This document shows, in pieces, positions 27,480 through 35,786 of a stretch of 64,000 nucleotides of DNA (the first letter of the stretch is position 1; each line of letters opens with the position of its first letter). Below the pieces are notes generated by a model. That model made no database searches. It saw only the letters and a program-made list of their open reading frames with translations, and was not told the DNA's origin. The position numbers were made by a program, and so were the translations under genes. This DNA is from DASQPR01 sp963836775 (GTDB lineage: Bacteria; Actinomycetota; Actinomycetes; Mycobacteriales; Micromonosporaceae), in NCBI GenBank assembly GCA_963836775.1, contig CAWIKR010000003.1, positions 1,116,001-1,180,000 on the forward strand, given 5' to 3'.

Positions 27480-29011
27480 TGTCCGTGAAACGTCGCGCGA
27501 AGATCGTCTGCACACTCGGCCCAGCGGTCGGCAGCCCGGAGCGCATCCGCGGTCTCGTCGACGCCGGCATGGACGTCGCCCGGCTCAACTTCAGCCACGG
27601 TTCGCACGAAGACCACCAAGGGATGTACGAACTGGTCCGGCGCGCCGCCCTGGAGGCGAACCGGCCGGTCGGCATCCTCGCCGACCTGCAGGGCCCGAAG
27701 ATCCGCCTGGGCAAGTTCGAGAACGGCCCGGTCGCCTGGCGCACCGGCGACACCATCACCATCACCAGTGACGACATCCTCGGCACCGCCGAGCGTGTGT
27801 CGTGCACCTATAAGAAGCTGCCGCAAGAGGTCAAGGTCGGCGACCGGCTGCTGGTCGACGACGGCCGGGTGGCGCTCGAGGTAACCGGAGTCACCGGCGG
27901 CTCTGCTGACTCGTCACCCACCGGCTCGGGCGACTCGTCACCCACCGGCTCGGGCGACTCGTCACCCACCGGCTCTGCTGACTTTGTCGGCTCCTCGTCA
28001 CCCACCGACATTGCCTGCCTGATCGTCGAGGGCGGCATCGTCTCCAACCACAAGGGCGTCTCGCTGCCCAACGTCGCGGTCTCGGTGCCGGCGATGTCCG
28101 AGAAGGACGAGGCGGACCTGCGGTTCGCCCTGCACCTCGGCGTCGACCTGGTGGCTCTGTCGTTCGTCCGCTCGCCGGAGGACATCAAGCTCGTTCACAG
28201 CGTGATGGACGAAGAGGGCATCCGGGTTCCGGTGATCGCCAAGGTGGAGAAGCCGGAGGCGGTCACAGCGCTGGAGGCCATTGTCGACGCGTTCGACGGC
28301 GTCATGGTCGCCCGCGGCGACCTCGGCGTCGAGATGCCTCTGGACCAGGTGCCACTGGTGCAGAAGCGCTGCATCCAGCTGTGTCGCGAATCGGCCAAGC
28401 CGGTCATCGTCGCCACCCAGATGCTGGACTCGATGATCGAGAACTCCCGCCCGACCCGTGCCGAGGCCTCCGATGTCGCCAACGCGGTGCTCGACGGCGC
28501 CGACGCGGTGATGCTCTCCGGCGAGACCAGCGTCGGCAAGTTCCCGGTGCTCACCGTCTCGACCATGGCGAAGATCATCGAGACCACCGAGGCCGGCTCG
28601 TTCGACGTGCCGGAGCTGCAGCACGCGCCGCGTACGCGGTCCGGCGCGCTGTCGTTCGCGGCCGCCGGCATCGCCGAGGCGATCGGCGCCCGGGCCCTGG
28701 TTGCCTTCACCCAGTCCGGCGACACCGTGCGGCGGATGTCGCGGCTGCACTCCGACCTGCCGCTGATCGCCTGCACGCCGATCCCGCAGGTGGCCAATCA
28801 GCTGGCGCTGTCCTGGGGCGTGCAGACCGTGCTGGTGCGCTCGGTGCGCCACACCGACGACATGTTCCGCCAGGTCGACGGCGCCCTGATCGAGGCGGGT
28901 GCGGCCAGCCACGGCGATTTCGTCGTGATCGTCGCCGGCGTCCCGGCCAACACGCCGGGTGCGACGAACACCTTGCGCGTTCATCAGATTGGCTCTTTGG
29001 TAGACGCATGA
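27479..29011 (+). CDS. pyk: Pyruvate kinase with in-frame repeat insertion
   Basis: Pyruvate kinase makes pyruvate and ATP from phosphoenolpyruvate, the last step of glycolysis. The 510-residue protein is longer than the usual 470-480. The N-terminal KIVCTLGPA, RLNFSHG, and LADLQGPKIR blocks, the MVARGDLGVEMP and VIVATQMLDSMIENSRPTRAEASDVANAVLDG blocks, and the C-terminal allosteric domain are intact. The extra length is a Ser/Pro/Thr/Gly repeat (SSPTGSGD units, residues about 140-177) inside the mobile B domain. Frame and flanks are kept, so it may still work. The start overlaps the gltD stop (TGATG). Confidence 0.96.
27908..28009. repeat. 24-base in-frame tandem repeat inside pyk
   Basis: The unit GACTCGTCACCCACCGGCTCGGGC occurs at 27908 and 27932, with a third copy ending GGCTCTGCT at 27956 and a degenerate fourth from 27992 (CTCGTCACCCACCGAC). 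The length is a multiple of three, so frame is held and the copy number could change without breaking the gene. Confidence 0.9.
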
Positions 29012-29904
29012 GTCCGTACCCGACCGGCGGCCCGCTCCCCATCGGCCAGGAAGCCGTCGATCTGTTGGTGGAACTGCTCGATCTCGAACACCTCGAAGAG
29101 ATGGTGTTCAAGGGGATGAGCCCGCCGGTCGGGCCACAGCGGGTCTTCGGTGGTCAGGTCGCGGCTCAGGCACTTGTCGCCGCCGGCCGCACGGTCGACC
29201 CGAGCCGCACCGTGCACTCGCTGCACGGCTATTTCGTCCGCCCGGGTGACCCGGTGGAGCCGATCATCTACAGCGTGGAAAACGTCCGGGACGGCCGGTC
29301 GTTCAGCGTCCGCCGCTCGGTGGCGCTGCAGCACGGCCGCCCGATCTTCTTCATGTCGGCGTCGTTTCAGCGGGCCGAGGTCGGCCTGGACCACCAGACC
29401 GACGCGCCGCTGGACGTGCCCGGCCCGGACGACGTCCCGACGATGATCTCGCGGCTGGAGGCTTATCCGGACCGGCTGGAGTTCTGGAACCTGATCCCGC
29501 GCCCGATCGACGTGCGCTACGTCGGCGAGCCGGGCTGGATCTCGCCCGGCAACCGGCCCGTCGACGGCCGTCAGCGGGTCTGGATGCGGATCGACGGCAA
29601 GCTGCCGGACGATCCGCTGGTGCACGCCTGTGCCCTGACCTTCGCGTCGGACCTGACCCTGCTGGACGCGGTGCTGTCCACGCACGGCGAGGTGTGGGGA
29701 CCCGGTGGTTTCATCGGCGCCAGCCTGGACCATGCGCTGTGGTTCCATCGGCCGTTCCGGGCCGATGAGTGGTTCCTCTACGACTGCTGGAGCCCGTCAG
29801 CGTCCGGCAGCCGGGGCCTCGCCAACGGCCGGATGTTCTCCGCCGACGGCCGGCTGATCGCCAGCGCCGTGCAGGAAGGGCTGCTGCGCCGGATCGGCGG
29901 CTGA
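29008..29904 (+). CDS. tesB: Acyl-CoA thioesterase II
   Basis: TesB-type thioesterases free fatty acids from acyl-CoA. The 298-residue protein has two hot-dog domains. The first includes RVFGGQVAAQALVAAGRTV and VHSLHGYFVRPGDPVEPIIYSVENVRDGRSFSVRR. The second includes VWMRIDGKLPDDPLVHACALTFASDLTLL and SLDHALWFHRPFRADEWFLYDC. It overlaps pyk by four bases (ATGA). The gltB-gltD-pyk-tesB run is a common gene order in Micromonosporaceae. Confidence 0.95.
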   Translation: MSPYPTGGPLPIGQEAVDLLVELLDLEHLEEMVFKGMSPPVGPQRVFGGQVAAQALVAAGRTVDPSRTVHSLHGYFVRPGDPVEPIIYSVENVRDGRSFSVRRSVALQHGRPIFFMSASFQRAEVGLDHQTDAPLDVPGPDDVPTMISRLEAYPDRLEFWNLIPRPIDVRYVGEPGWISPGNRPVDGRQRVWMRIDGKLPDDPLVHACALTFASDLTLLDAVLSTHGEVWGPGGFIGASLDHALWFHRPFRADEWFLYDCWSPSASGSRGLANGRMFSADGRLIASAVQEGLLRRIGG

Positions 29905-30039
29905 TCGTCGAATCCCGCGGCCGGATCGCGACGGCTGCGCCCAACGCCACGGCGGCAGCGCCGTCGGTGATCATCGCGCGCGGGCGGCGTCCGCGAACCC
30001 TCTCGGGTACGCCACCTCGTTGTCCACGTTTGCGCAGCA

Positions 30040-30051
30040 TATGATCGCCGT
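30040..30051 (+). promoter_or_regulatory. -10 element before Rrf2 gene
   Basis: TATGAT at 30040-30045 is six bases before the GTG at 30052, with no ribosome site, which fits a leaderless transcript. A TTGTCC at 30020 is too close (14 bases) to be an ideal -35 box. Confidence 0.4.
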
Positions 30052-30522
30052 GTGCGACTGTCGGCGAGAGTGGATTACGCGCTGCGCGCGGCCAGCGAAC
30101 TGGCGGCGGCTCAGCTCGCCGCGACCAGCGGCAGCGCCGCCCCGGTGACCGCCGAGAAGCTGGCCAATGCCCAGCAGATCCCGGCCAAGTTCCTGGAGAG
30201 CATCCTGGTGCAGCTGCGCCGCGGGGGAGTCGTCACGGCGCAACGTGGACCCGAGGGTGGTTACTGGCTGACCCGGCCGGCCGCCGACATTTCGCTGGCC
30301 GACATCATCCGGGTGATCGACGGCCCGCTGGCGCATGTGCGCGGCACCCGTCCGGAAGACCTGGGCTACCACGGCACGGCGACCCGGTTGCAGGACGTGT
30401 GGATCGCACTGCGGGCGAGTGAGCGGGAGATTCTGGAGCTCGTGTCGCTGGCCGACGTCGCCACCGGTGACCTGCCGAAACGCGTACGTGATCTGATTTC
30501 CGATCCCAAGGCGTGGGCCTGA
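30052..30522 (+). CDS. Rrf2-family transcriptional regulator
   Basis: This 156-residue protein has the Rrf2 winged helix: MRLSARVDYALRAASELAAAQ, VTAEKLANAQQIPAKFLESILVQLRRGGVVTAQRGPEGGYWL and ISLADIIRVIDGPLA. It has no cysteine, so it cannot hold an Fe-S cluster like IscR. It is more like CymR, which responds to sulfur status through protein partners. The next gene is a sulfate importer with a palindrome over its promoter, so this is probably the sulfur regulator. Starts with GTG. Confidence 0.93.
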   Translation: MRLSARVDYALRAASELAAAQLAATSGSAAPVTAEKLANAQQIPAKFLESILVQLRRGGVVTAQRGPEGGYWLTRPAADISLADIIRVIDGPLAHVRGTRPEDLGYHGTATRLQDVWIALRASEREILELVSLADVATGDLPKRVRDLISDPKAWA

Positions 30523-30535
30523 CGCAGACCCCCGA

Positions 30536-30596
30536 TTGACCGAGTCGGTGCGTGGCGGCTAGATTCCCTACTACATCAGTAGGCAAAGTAGGAATC
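30536..30596 (+). promoter_or_regulatory. Sulfate-importer promoter with overlapping palindromic operator
   Basis: A -35 box TTGACC (30536-30541) and a -10 box TAGATT (30560-30565) are 18 bases apart. A perfect palindrome, CCTACT-ACATC-AGTAGG, covers 30567-30583, and a wider one pairs GATTCCCTACT (30562-30572) with AGTAGGAATC (30587-30596) apart from one extra C. The operator overlaps the -10 box and start point, which is a repressor geometry. Binding by the Rrf2 protein upstream is inference. Confidence 0.65.
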
Positions 30597-30653
30597 ATTC
30601 TCGCTGATATCGACGTCAGTGCGATCGAGGCCTTCGCAACCGATTGGACCGAC

Positions 30654-31685
30654 ATGGGTCGCAGCATCCGAGTGTTAGCCAGTGCCGCCGTCATGACCGT
30701 CGCTGCCGCCGGACTCGTCGCCTGCGGGAGCTCCGATAGCGGCAACACCGTCACGCTGTCGCTGGTGGCGTACTCCACGCCGCAAGCGGCCTACCAGGAC
30801 ATCATCAAAGCGTTCCAGAAGACCACCGCCGGCAAGCACATCAAGTTCACCCAGTCCTACGGCGCCTCCGGCGACCAGAGCCGGGCAGTGGCGGCCGGGC
30901 AGAAGGCCGACATCGTGGCGTTCTCGCTGGAGCCGGACGTCACCCGGCTGGTCACCGCCAAGCTCGTGGACCCGAGCTGGAATGCCAATCAATACAAGGG
31001 ATTTGTCACCGACTCGGTCGTCGTGATCGCCACCCGCAAGGGCAACCCGAAGGGCATCAAGACCTGGGCCGACCTGACCCGGCCCGGGGTCTCGGTGATC
31101 TCGCCGAATCCGTTCACCTCCGGCGGCGCGCGCTGGAACGTGATGGCTGCCTATGGCGCGGTGTCCGGCAAGGGCGCCGACAAGACCGCCGGCGTCAACT
31201 ACCTCCAGTCGCTGTTCCCGCAGATCGCGGTGCAGGACAACAGTGCCCGCGCGTCGCTGCAGACGTTCGTCGGCGGCAAGGGCGACGCGATGATCGCGTA
31301 TGAGAACGACTCCATCTTCGCCCAGCAGAACCATCAGGCGATCGACTACACGATTCCGGACTCGACGATCCTGATCGAGAATCCGGTCGCGGTCACCACC
31401 AACTCGGCGCACCCGGCCGAGGCCAAGGCGTTCCTCGACTTCCTCTACACGCCGGCCGCGCAGAAGATCTACGCCGACAACGGCTACCGCCCGGTGGTCC
31501 AGGGCGCCGGCGGGCGCAGCTTCGCGACGCCGTCCGGGCTGTTCACGATCAACGATCTGGGCGGCTGGCCGGCGGTCACCAAGGAGTTCTTCGACCCGAG
31601 CGCCGGCATCGTGGCCGGCATCGAGCAGAAGCTGGGCGTGGCCACGGCCAGTTCCCCGTCGCCGTCGGCATCGTCGAAGGGATAA
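30654..31685 (+). CDS. Sulfate ABC transporter substrate-binding lipoprotein
   Basis: This 343-residue lipoprotein captures sulfate (or thiosulfate) outside the cell. The signal ends in AAAGLVACGSS (lipobox Cys about residue 24). Family blocks include LSLVAYSTPQAAYQDIIKAFQ, QSYGASGDQSRAVAAGQKADIVAFSLEPDV, NPFTSGGARWNVMAAYGA and GDAMIAYENDS, typical of the Sbp/CysP family. The start at 30654 follows the operator by about 60 bases. It is the first gene of the importer operon. Confidence 0.95.
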   Translation: MGRSIRVLASAAVMTVAAAGLVACGSSDSGNTVTLSLVAYSTPQAAYQDIIKAFQKTTAGKHIKFTQSYGASGDQSRAVAAGQKADIVAFSLEPDVTRLVTAKLVDPSWNANQYKGFVTDSVVVIATRKGNPKGIKTWADLTRPGVSVISPNPFTSGGARWNVMAAYGAVSGKGADKTAGVNYLQSLFPQIAVQDNSARASLQTFVGGKGDAMIAYENDSIFAQQNHQAIDYTIPDSTILIENPVAVTTNSAHPAEAKAFLDFLYTPAAQKIYADNGYRPVVQGAGGRSFATPSGLFTINDLGGWPAVTKEFFDPSAGIVAGIEQKLGVATASSPSPSASSKG

Positions 31686-31692
31686 CTCGCCG

Positions 31693-32553
31693 ATGACCGT
31701 CGTCAAAGCGCCGGAGATACCGCGCCAGCAACGGCAACCCGAGACCCGGCGGGAGGTGCCGGCACGTGCGCGCGCACGTGCCGGCACCGGCATCGGTCTG
31801 GGTGTCGCCGTCGTCTACCTGAGCATCATCGTGCTGATCCCGCTGGCCGCGGTGGTCGCCAAGTCGGGTTCCGGCGGAGCGGACTTCTTCTGGCGGGCCG
31901 TACGCACCCCGGATGCCTGGGCGGCGCTGAAGCTGACCCTCATTTCCGCCGTCGCGGTGGCGGTGGTCAACCTGGTGATGGGCACCGTGATCGCGTGGGT
32001 CCTGGTGCGCGACCAGTTCCCCGGCAAGGCCGTCGTGGACACCCTGATCGACCTGCCGTTCGCGCTCCCGACCATCGTCGCCGGCCTGGTTCTGGTCGCC
32101 CTCTACGGCAGCGGCAGCCCGCTGCACATCGATCTCGCGTACGCCCGCTCCGGTGTCTTTGTGGCCCTGCTCTTCGTCACGCTGCCGTTCGTCGTGCGCA
32201 CGGTCCAGCCGGTGCTCTTGGAACTGGACCAGGACATGGAGCAGGCGGCCCACTCGCTGGGCGCCGGCGGCTGGACCACGTTCCGCCGGATCGTGCTGCC
32301 GAACCTGATGCCGGCGATGATCTCCGGTGCGGGTCTGGCCTTCACCCGGGCCGTGGCCGAGTTCGGATCGGTGAACTTGATCTCCGGCAACCTGCCGATG
32401 AAGACACAGGTCTCGGCGGTGGTCATCTACGGCCGGATCGAGAGTGACGACACCGCGGCCGCGGCCGCGATCTCGACTTTCCTGCTCGCCATCGCACTGG
32501 TCGTGCTGATCGCGCTGGAACTCGTGCAACGCCGGGCGGCGCGCCGTGGCTAA
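31693..32553 (+). CDS. cysT: Sulfate ABC transporter permease CysT
   Basis: This 286-residue membrane protein is the first permease of the importer, with six helices. The EAA loop is visible as MEQAAHSLGAGGWTTFRRIVLPNL, and AVAEFGSVNLISGNLP is the CysT hallmark. An Arg-rich N-terminus precedes the first helix. It starts seven bases after the binding protein and overlaps cysW by eight bases. Confidence 0.95.
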   Translation: MTVVKAPEIPRQQRQPETRREVPARARARAGTGIGLGVAVVYLSIIVLIPLAAVVAKSGSGGADFFWRAVRTPDAWAALKLTLISAVAVAVVNLVMGTVIAWVLVRDQFPGKAVVDTLIDLPFALPTIVAGLVLVALYGSGSPLHIDLAYARSGVFVALLFVTLPFVVRTVQPVLLELDQDMEQAAHSLGAGGWTTFRRIVLPNLMPAMISGAGLAFTRAVAEFGSVNLISGNLPMKTQVSAVVIYGRIESDDTAAAAAISTFLLAIALVVLIALELVQRRAARRG

Positions 32554-33349
32554 ATGGTTGTTGCGGCTGATCACGCTGGGCTATCTGGCGCTCCTGCTGA
32601 TCCTGCCGGTCGGTCTGATCGCGTGGCGTACGTTCGCGGACGGTCTGAGCCCGGTGATCGACGCGCTCACGTCCGACGACGCCGTGCACGCGTTCAAGGT
32701 GACGCTGATCGTGGCGGTCTGGGCAGTGCTGCTGAACACCGTGTTCGGCGTCGGTGTGGCGCTGCTCCTGGTGCGTGGCCGGATCCCGGGCAAGCGCCTG
32801 CTGAGCGCGCTGATCGACCTGCCACTCGCGGTCTCGCCAGTGATCGTCGGTCTGGCGCTGATCCTGGTCTACGGATCCTTCGAACCGATCGGCCGCTGGT
32901 TCGGGGACCGCGGCGTGCAGATCATCTTCGCGGTCCCGGGCATGGTGCTGGCTACCGTCTTCGTCTCGCTGCCGCTGGTGGTGCGCGCGATCGTTCCGGT
33001 GCTCCAGGAGATGGGCAACGAGCAAGAGCAGGCTGCCCACACTCTGGGCGCCGGCCGGTGGGCGACGTTCTGGCGGATCACCATCCCCGGCATCCGGTGG
33101 GCGCTGGCCTACGGCGTGGTGCTGTGCCTGGCCCGGGCGCTGGGCGAATACGGCGCCGTGGCGGTGGTCTCCGGCCGGGTGGTGGGCCAGACGCAGACGG
33201 CGACGCTGTTCGTCGAGGAGCGTTACCAGAACTTCGACACCATCTCCGCGTACGCGACCGCCACCGCACTTGCACTGATCGCGATCGTGGCGCTGCTGAT
33301 CGCGAAGCTCCTGGACCGCGGCGCCCTGAAACGATCGGAGAAGCACTGA
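32546..33349 (+). CDS. cysW: Sulfate ABC transporter permease CysW
   Basis: This 267-residue permease pairs with CysT. Its EAA loop reads QEQAAHTLGAGRWATFWRITIPGIR, and the ALGEYGAVAVVSG motif plus the QTATLFVEERYQNF tail are typical of CysW. Starts with GTG at 32546 inside the cysT end; its stop overlaps the cysA start (TGATG). Confidence 0.95.
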   Translation: MAKWLLRLITLGYLALLLILPVGLIAWRTFADGLSPVIDALTSDDAVHAFKVTLIVAVWAVLLNTVFGVGVALLLVRGRIPGKRLLSALIDLPLAVSPVIVGLALILVYGSFEPIGRWFGDRGVQIIFAVPGMVLATVFVSLPLVVRAIVPVLQEMGNEQEQAAHTLGAGRWATFWRITIPGIRWALAYGVVLCLARALGEYGAVAVVSGRVVGQTQTATLFVEERYQNFDTISAYATATALALIAIVALLIAKLLDRGALKRSEKH

Positions 33350-34311
33350 TGGCAATCCAAGTCAACGGCGTCAGCAAAGCGTTCGGCGGCACTCCGGTGC
33401 TGGATGACGTGTCGATCGACGTGGGCAGCGGCGAACTCACCGCGCTGCTCGGTCCCAGCGGCGGCGGCAAGTCCACGTTGCTGCGGGTGATCGCGGGCTT
33501 GGAGGTGCCGGACCGCGGGACCGTGCTGATCTCCGGCGTCGACTCCACCCGGCTGTCGCCACAGCAGCGCCAGGTCGGGTTCGTGTTCCAGCACTATGCC
33601 GCCTTCAAGCACCTGACCGTCTTCAAGAACATCGCGTTCGGTCTTCAGATCCGCAAGCGGCCCCGGGCCGAGATCAAGCGCCGGGTCGACGAACTGCTCG
33701 AACTCGTCCACCTCGAACAGCTGGCCCACCGCTATCCGGCGCAGCTGTCCGGCGGCCAGCGACAGCGGATGGCGCTGGCGCGCGCCCTCGCGGTGGAGCC
33801 CGAAGTGCTGCTGCTGGACGAGCCGTTCGGAGCGCTGGACGCCCAGGTTCGCAAGGAGTTGCGGACCTGGTTGCGCCGGCTGCACGACGAGGTGCACGTC
33901 ACCACCGTGTTCGTCACCCACGACCAGGAGGAGGCGATGGACGTGGCGGACCGGATCGTGGTCCTCGCCGGCGGCCGGGTCGAGCAGGTGGGCAGCCCGA
34001 CCGAGATCTACGAGAATCCGGCCAACGCCTTCGTGATGGGCTTCCTGGGGGCGGTCACGACCGTCGGCGGCCGCCTGGTCCGCCCGCACGATGTCGAGAT
34101 ATCGACCGCACCCGCGGCCGGCTCGGTGGCCGCGACGATCAACCGGATCGTCCGGCTCGGCTTCGAGGAGCGGATCGAGATGTCCGGGCCGGACGGCGAG
34201 ATCATGGCCCAGGTGCTCCGCGGCGGCGCCGAGCAGATGCGCGTGACCGGCGGTGACACGGTCTGGATCCGTCCCCGCGATGACGCCCGGACGCTGGAGC
34301 CGGCCCGGTAA
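33349..34311 (+). CDS. cysA: Sulfate ABC transporter ATPase CysA
   Basis: This 320-residue ATPase drives sulfate import. Walker A is GPSGGGKS at residues 35-42; the LSGGQRQRMALARAL signature, LLLDEPFGALD and FVTHDQEEAMDVADRIVVL follow. A C-terminal regulatory domain of about 80 residues (PHDVEISTAPAAG ... VTGGDTVWIRP) is of the TOBE type. It overlaps cysW by one base. A run of only four transport genes is present; no sulfur-assimilation enzymes follow. Confidence 0.96.
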   Translation: MAIQVNGVSKAFGGTPVLDDVSIDVGSGELTALLGPSGGGKSTLLRVIAGLEVPDRGTVLISGVDSTRLSPQQRQVGFVFQHYAAFKHLTVFKNIAFGLQIRKRPRAEIKRRVDELLELVHLEQLAHRYPAQLSGGQRQRMALARALAVEPEVLLLDEPFGALDAQVRKELRTWLRRLHDEVHVTTVFVTHDQEEAMDVADRIVVLAGGRVEQVGSPTEIYENPANAFVMGFLGAVTTVGGRLVRPHDVEISTAPAAGSVAATINRIVRLGFEERIEMSGPDGEIMAQVLRGGAEQMRVTGGDTVWIRPRDDARTLEPAR

Positions 34312-34346
34312 TTGCGATCGGCGGCGGTATCGGTCAGAGTGCTCCC
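34312..34346 (+). promoter_or_regulatory. Promoter for leaderless CapA-like gene
   Basis: TTGCGA (34312-34317) and CAGAGT (34335-34340) are 17 bases apart, and the GTG start at 34347 follows the -10 box by six bases, so the transcript probably starts at the start codon. Confidence 0.4.
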
Positions 34347-35564
34347 GTGCATCGTCGCCTGCGGAAGACCCCCGGAGAGTTGCTGGCCGCCGCCGCAATC
34401 GTCGCCGTGCTCGGCGTGTCCGGCTGCACCGGCGGCTCGGCCGCGAACTCGCCGCCGCCGGCCACCGGCGCTCAGCCGGCCGCCTCCTCGGCCGCACCGC
34501 TCGCCGCCGCTCCGGGTGGCAAGCGGACGCTGACCATCCTCGGCGCCGGCGACGAGCTGCTGCACCCGGAGGTCTGGGCGCAGGGCCACAAGGACGCGGT
34601 CGCGGACGGCAAGTCGGGCTATGACTTCGACCCGATCTTCGCCAGTGTCCGGCCCGCGATCACCGCCGCCAGCCTGGCGATCTGCCACATGGAGACGCCA
34701 CTGGCCCCGGCCGGCGGCCCCTATCAGGGCTATCCGCGGTTCAGCGTGCCGCCGCAGATCGCCACCACCATCCACGACATCGGCTACGACACCTGCTCCA
34801 CGGCCTCGAACCACACGCTGGACCAGGGCACCGCCGGGATCAAGCGGACGCTGGACGCGCTCGACGCCGCCGGCGTCGCGCACACCGGCAGCTACCGGAG
34901 CCAGGCCGACTCCAAGAAGATCGACATGATCGAGGTGACGTCGCCGCAGGGCGGTGCCCCGGTCAAAGTGGCGCAGCTGTCGTACACCTTTGGGTTCAAT
35001 GGCCTCAAGCGGCCGCAACCGTGGGTGGCCAACCAGACCGATGCCACCACCATCCTGGCCGCCGCGCACCGGGCCAAGCAGGCCGGCGCGGAGATCGTCG
35101 TGCTGTCGATCCACTGGGGTGTCGAATACGACCACACCCCGAACGCCGACCAGAAATCGCTGGCCGCGAAGCTGCTGGCATCGCCCGATCTGGACCTGAT
35201 CCTCGGCTGTCACGAGCACGTGGTGCAGCCGATCGCGAAGGTGGCCGGCAAGTGGGTGGCCTACGGCATGGGCAACCAGGTGGCCCGGCACGCCGAGCCG
35301 GTCAACGACAACCGCGAGGGCATCATGCCCGAATTCACCTTCACCGAGACCTCCGCCGGGCACTGGGCGGTCACCACCGCCGCCGTGATCCCGACCTGGG
35401 TGTCGATGCAGCCGGCGATCCGGGTGATCGACCTGCCGGCAGCGTTGGCCGGGACGAACCTCCCGGCGGACACCCGCAAGATCTACCAGGGTGCGCTGGA
35501 CCGAATCATGCGCTATGTGGACAGTCTCGGATCCGATGTAAAGGTCATATCCGGCACGCCCTGA
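34347..35564 (+). CDS. CapA-family metallophosphatase-like lipoprotein
   Basis: This 405-residue protein is a CapA (poly-gamma-glutamate synthesis protein) family member anchored as a lipoprotein (VLGVSGCTG, Cys near residue 27). The fold is calcineurin-like: LTILGAGDELLHP, HMETPL, TASNHTLDQG, VLSIHWGVEYDH and ILGCHEHVVQP carry the metal ligands. The usual first GD..F motif is altered to GDELLHP. CapA proteins act in export or anchoring of glutamate polymers, but capB/C are absent here, so the real role is open. Starts with GTG. Confidence 0.88.
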   Translation: MHRRLRKTPGELLAAAAIVAVLGVSGCTGGSAANSPPPATGAQPAASSAAPLAAAPGGKRTLTILGAGDELLHPEVWAQGHKDAVADGKSGYDFDPIFASVRPAITAASLAICHMETPLAPAGGPYQGYPRFSVPPQIATTIHDIGYDTCSTASNHTLDQGTAGIKRTLDALDAAGVAHTGSYRSQADSKKIDMIEVTSPQGGAPVKVAQLSYTFGFNGLKRPQPWVANQTDATTILAAAHRAKQAGAEIVVLSIHWGVEYDHTPNADQKSLAAKLLASPDLDLILGCHEHVVQPIAKVAGKWVAYGMGNQVARHAEPVNDNREGIMPEFTFTETSAGHWAVTTAAVIPTWVSMQPAIRVIDLPAALAGTNLPADTRKIYQGALDRIMRYVDSLGSDVKVISGTP

Positions 35565-35786
35565 TCGGCGATGATCTTCGCGGATCAAAGATCAAGAGCC
35601 GGCGGTACGCACCCCGGCCGGCCCGCCGCATCACGAACCCGCAACTGTCGCCGCCAGAACCGGCTCCCGGGGTTGGCAACCAACTCCGGCGTTGGCGAGT
35701 CTTTACAACCGACACGCAACGCGATGGCCGCCCGGGATCCGGAGACGTGCGGCGCGACCGGTAAGCCGAGGGGTTCCAGGTAGTAC

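Noticed and set aside
35573..35600. Short GATCTT/AAGATC inverted repeat after the CapA-like gene
   Set aside because: Only six base pairs with a weak stem; not enough to call a terminator.
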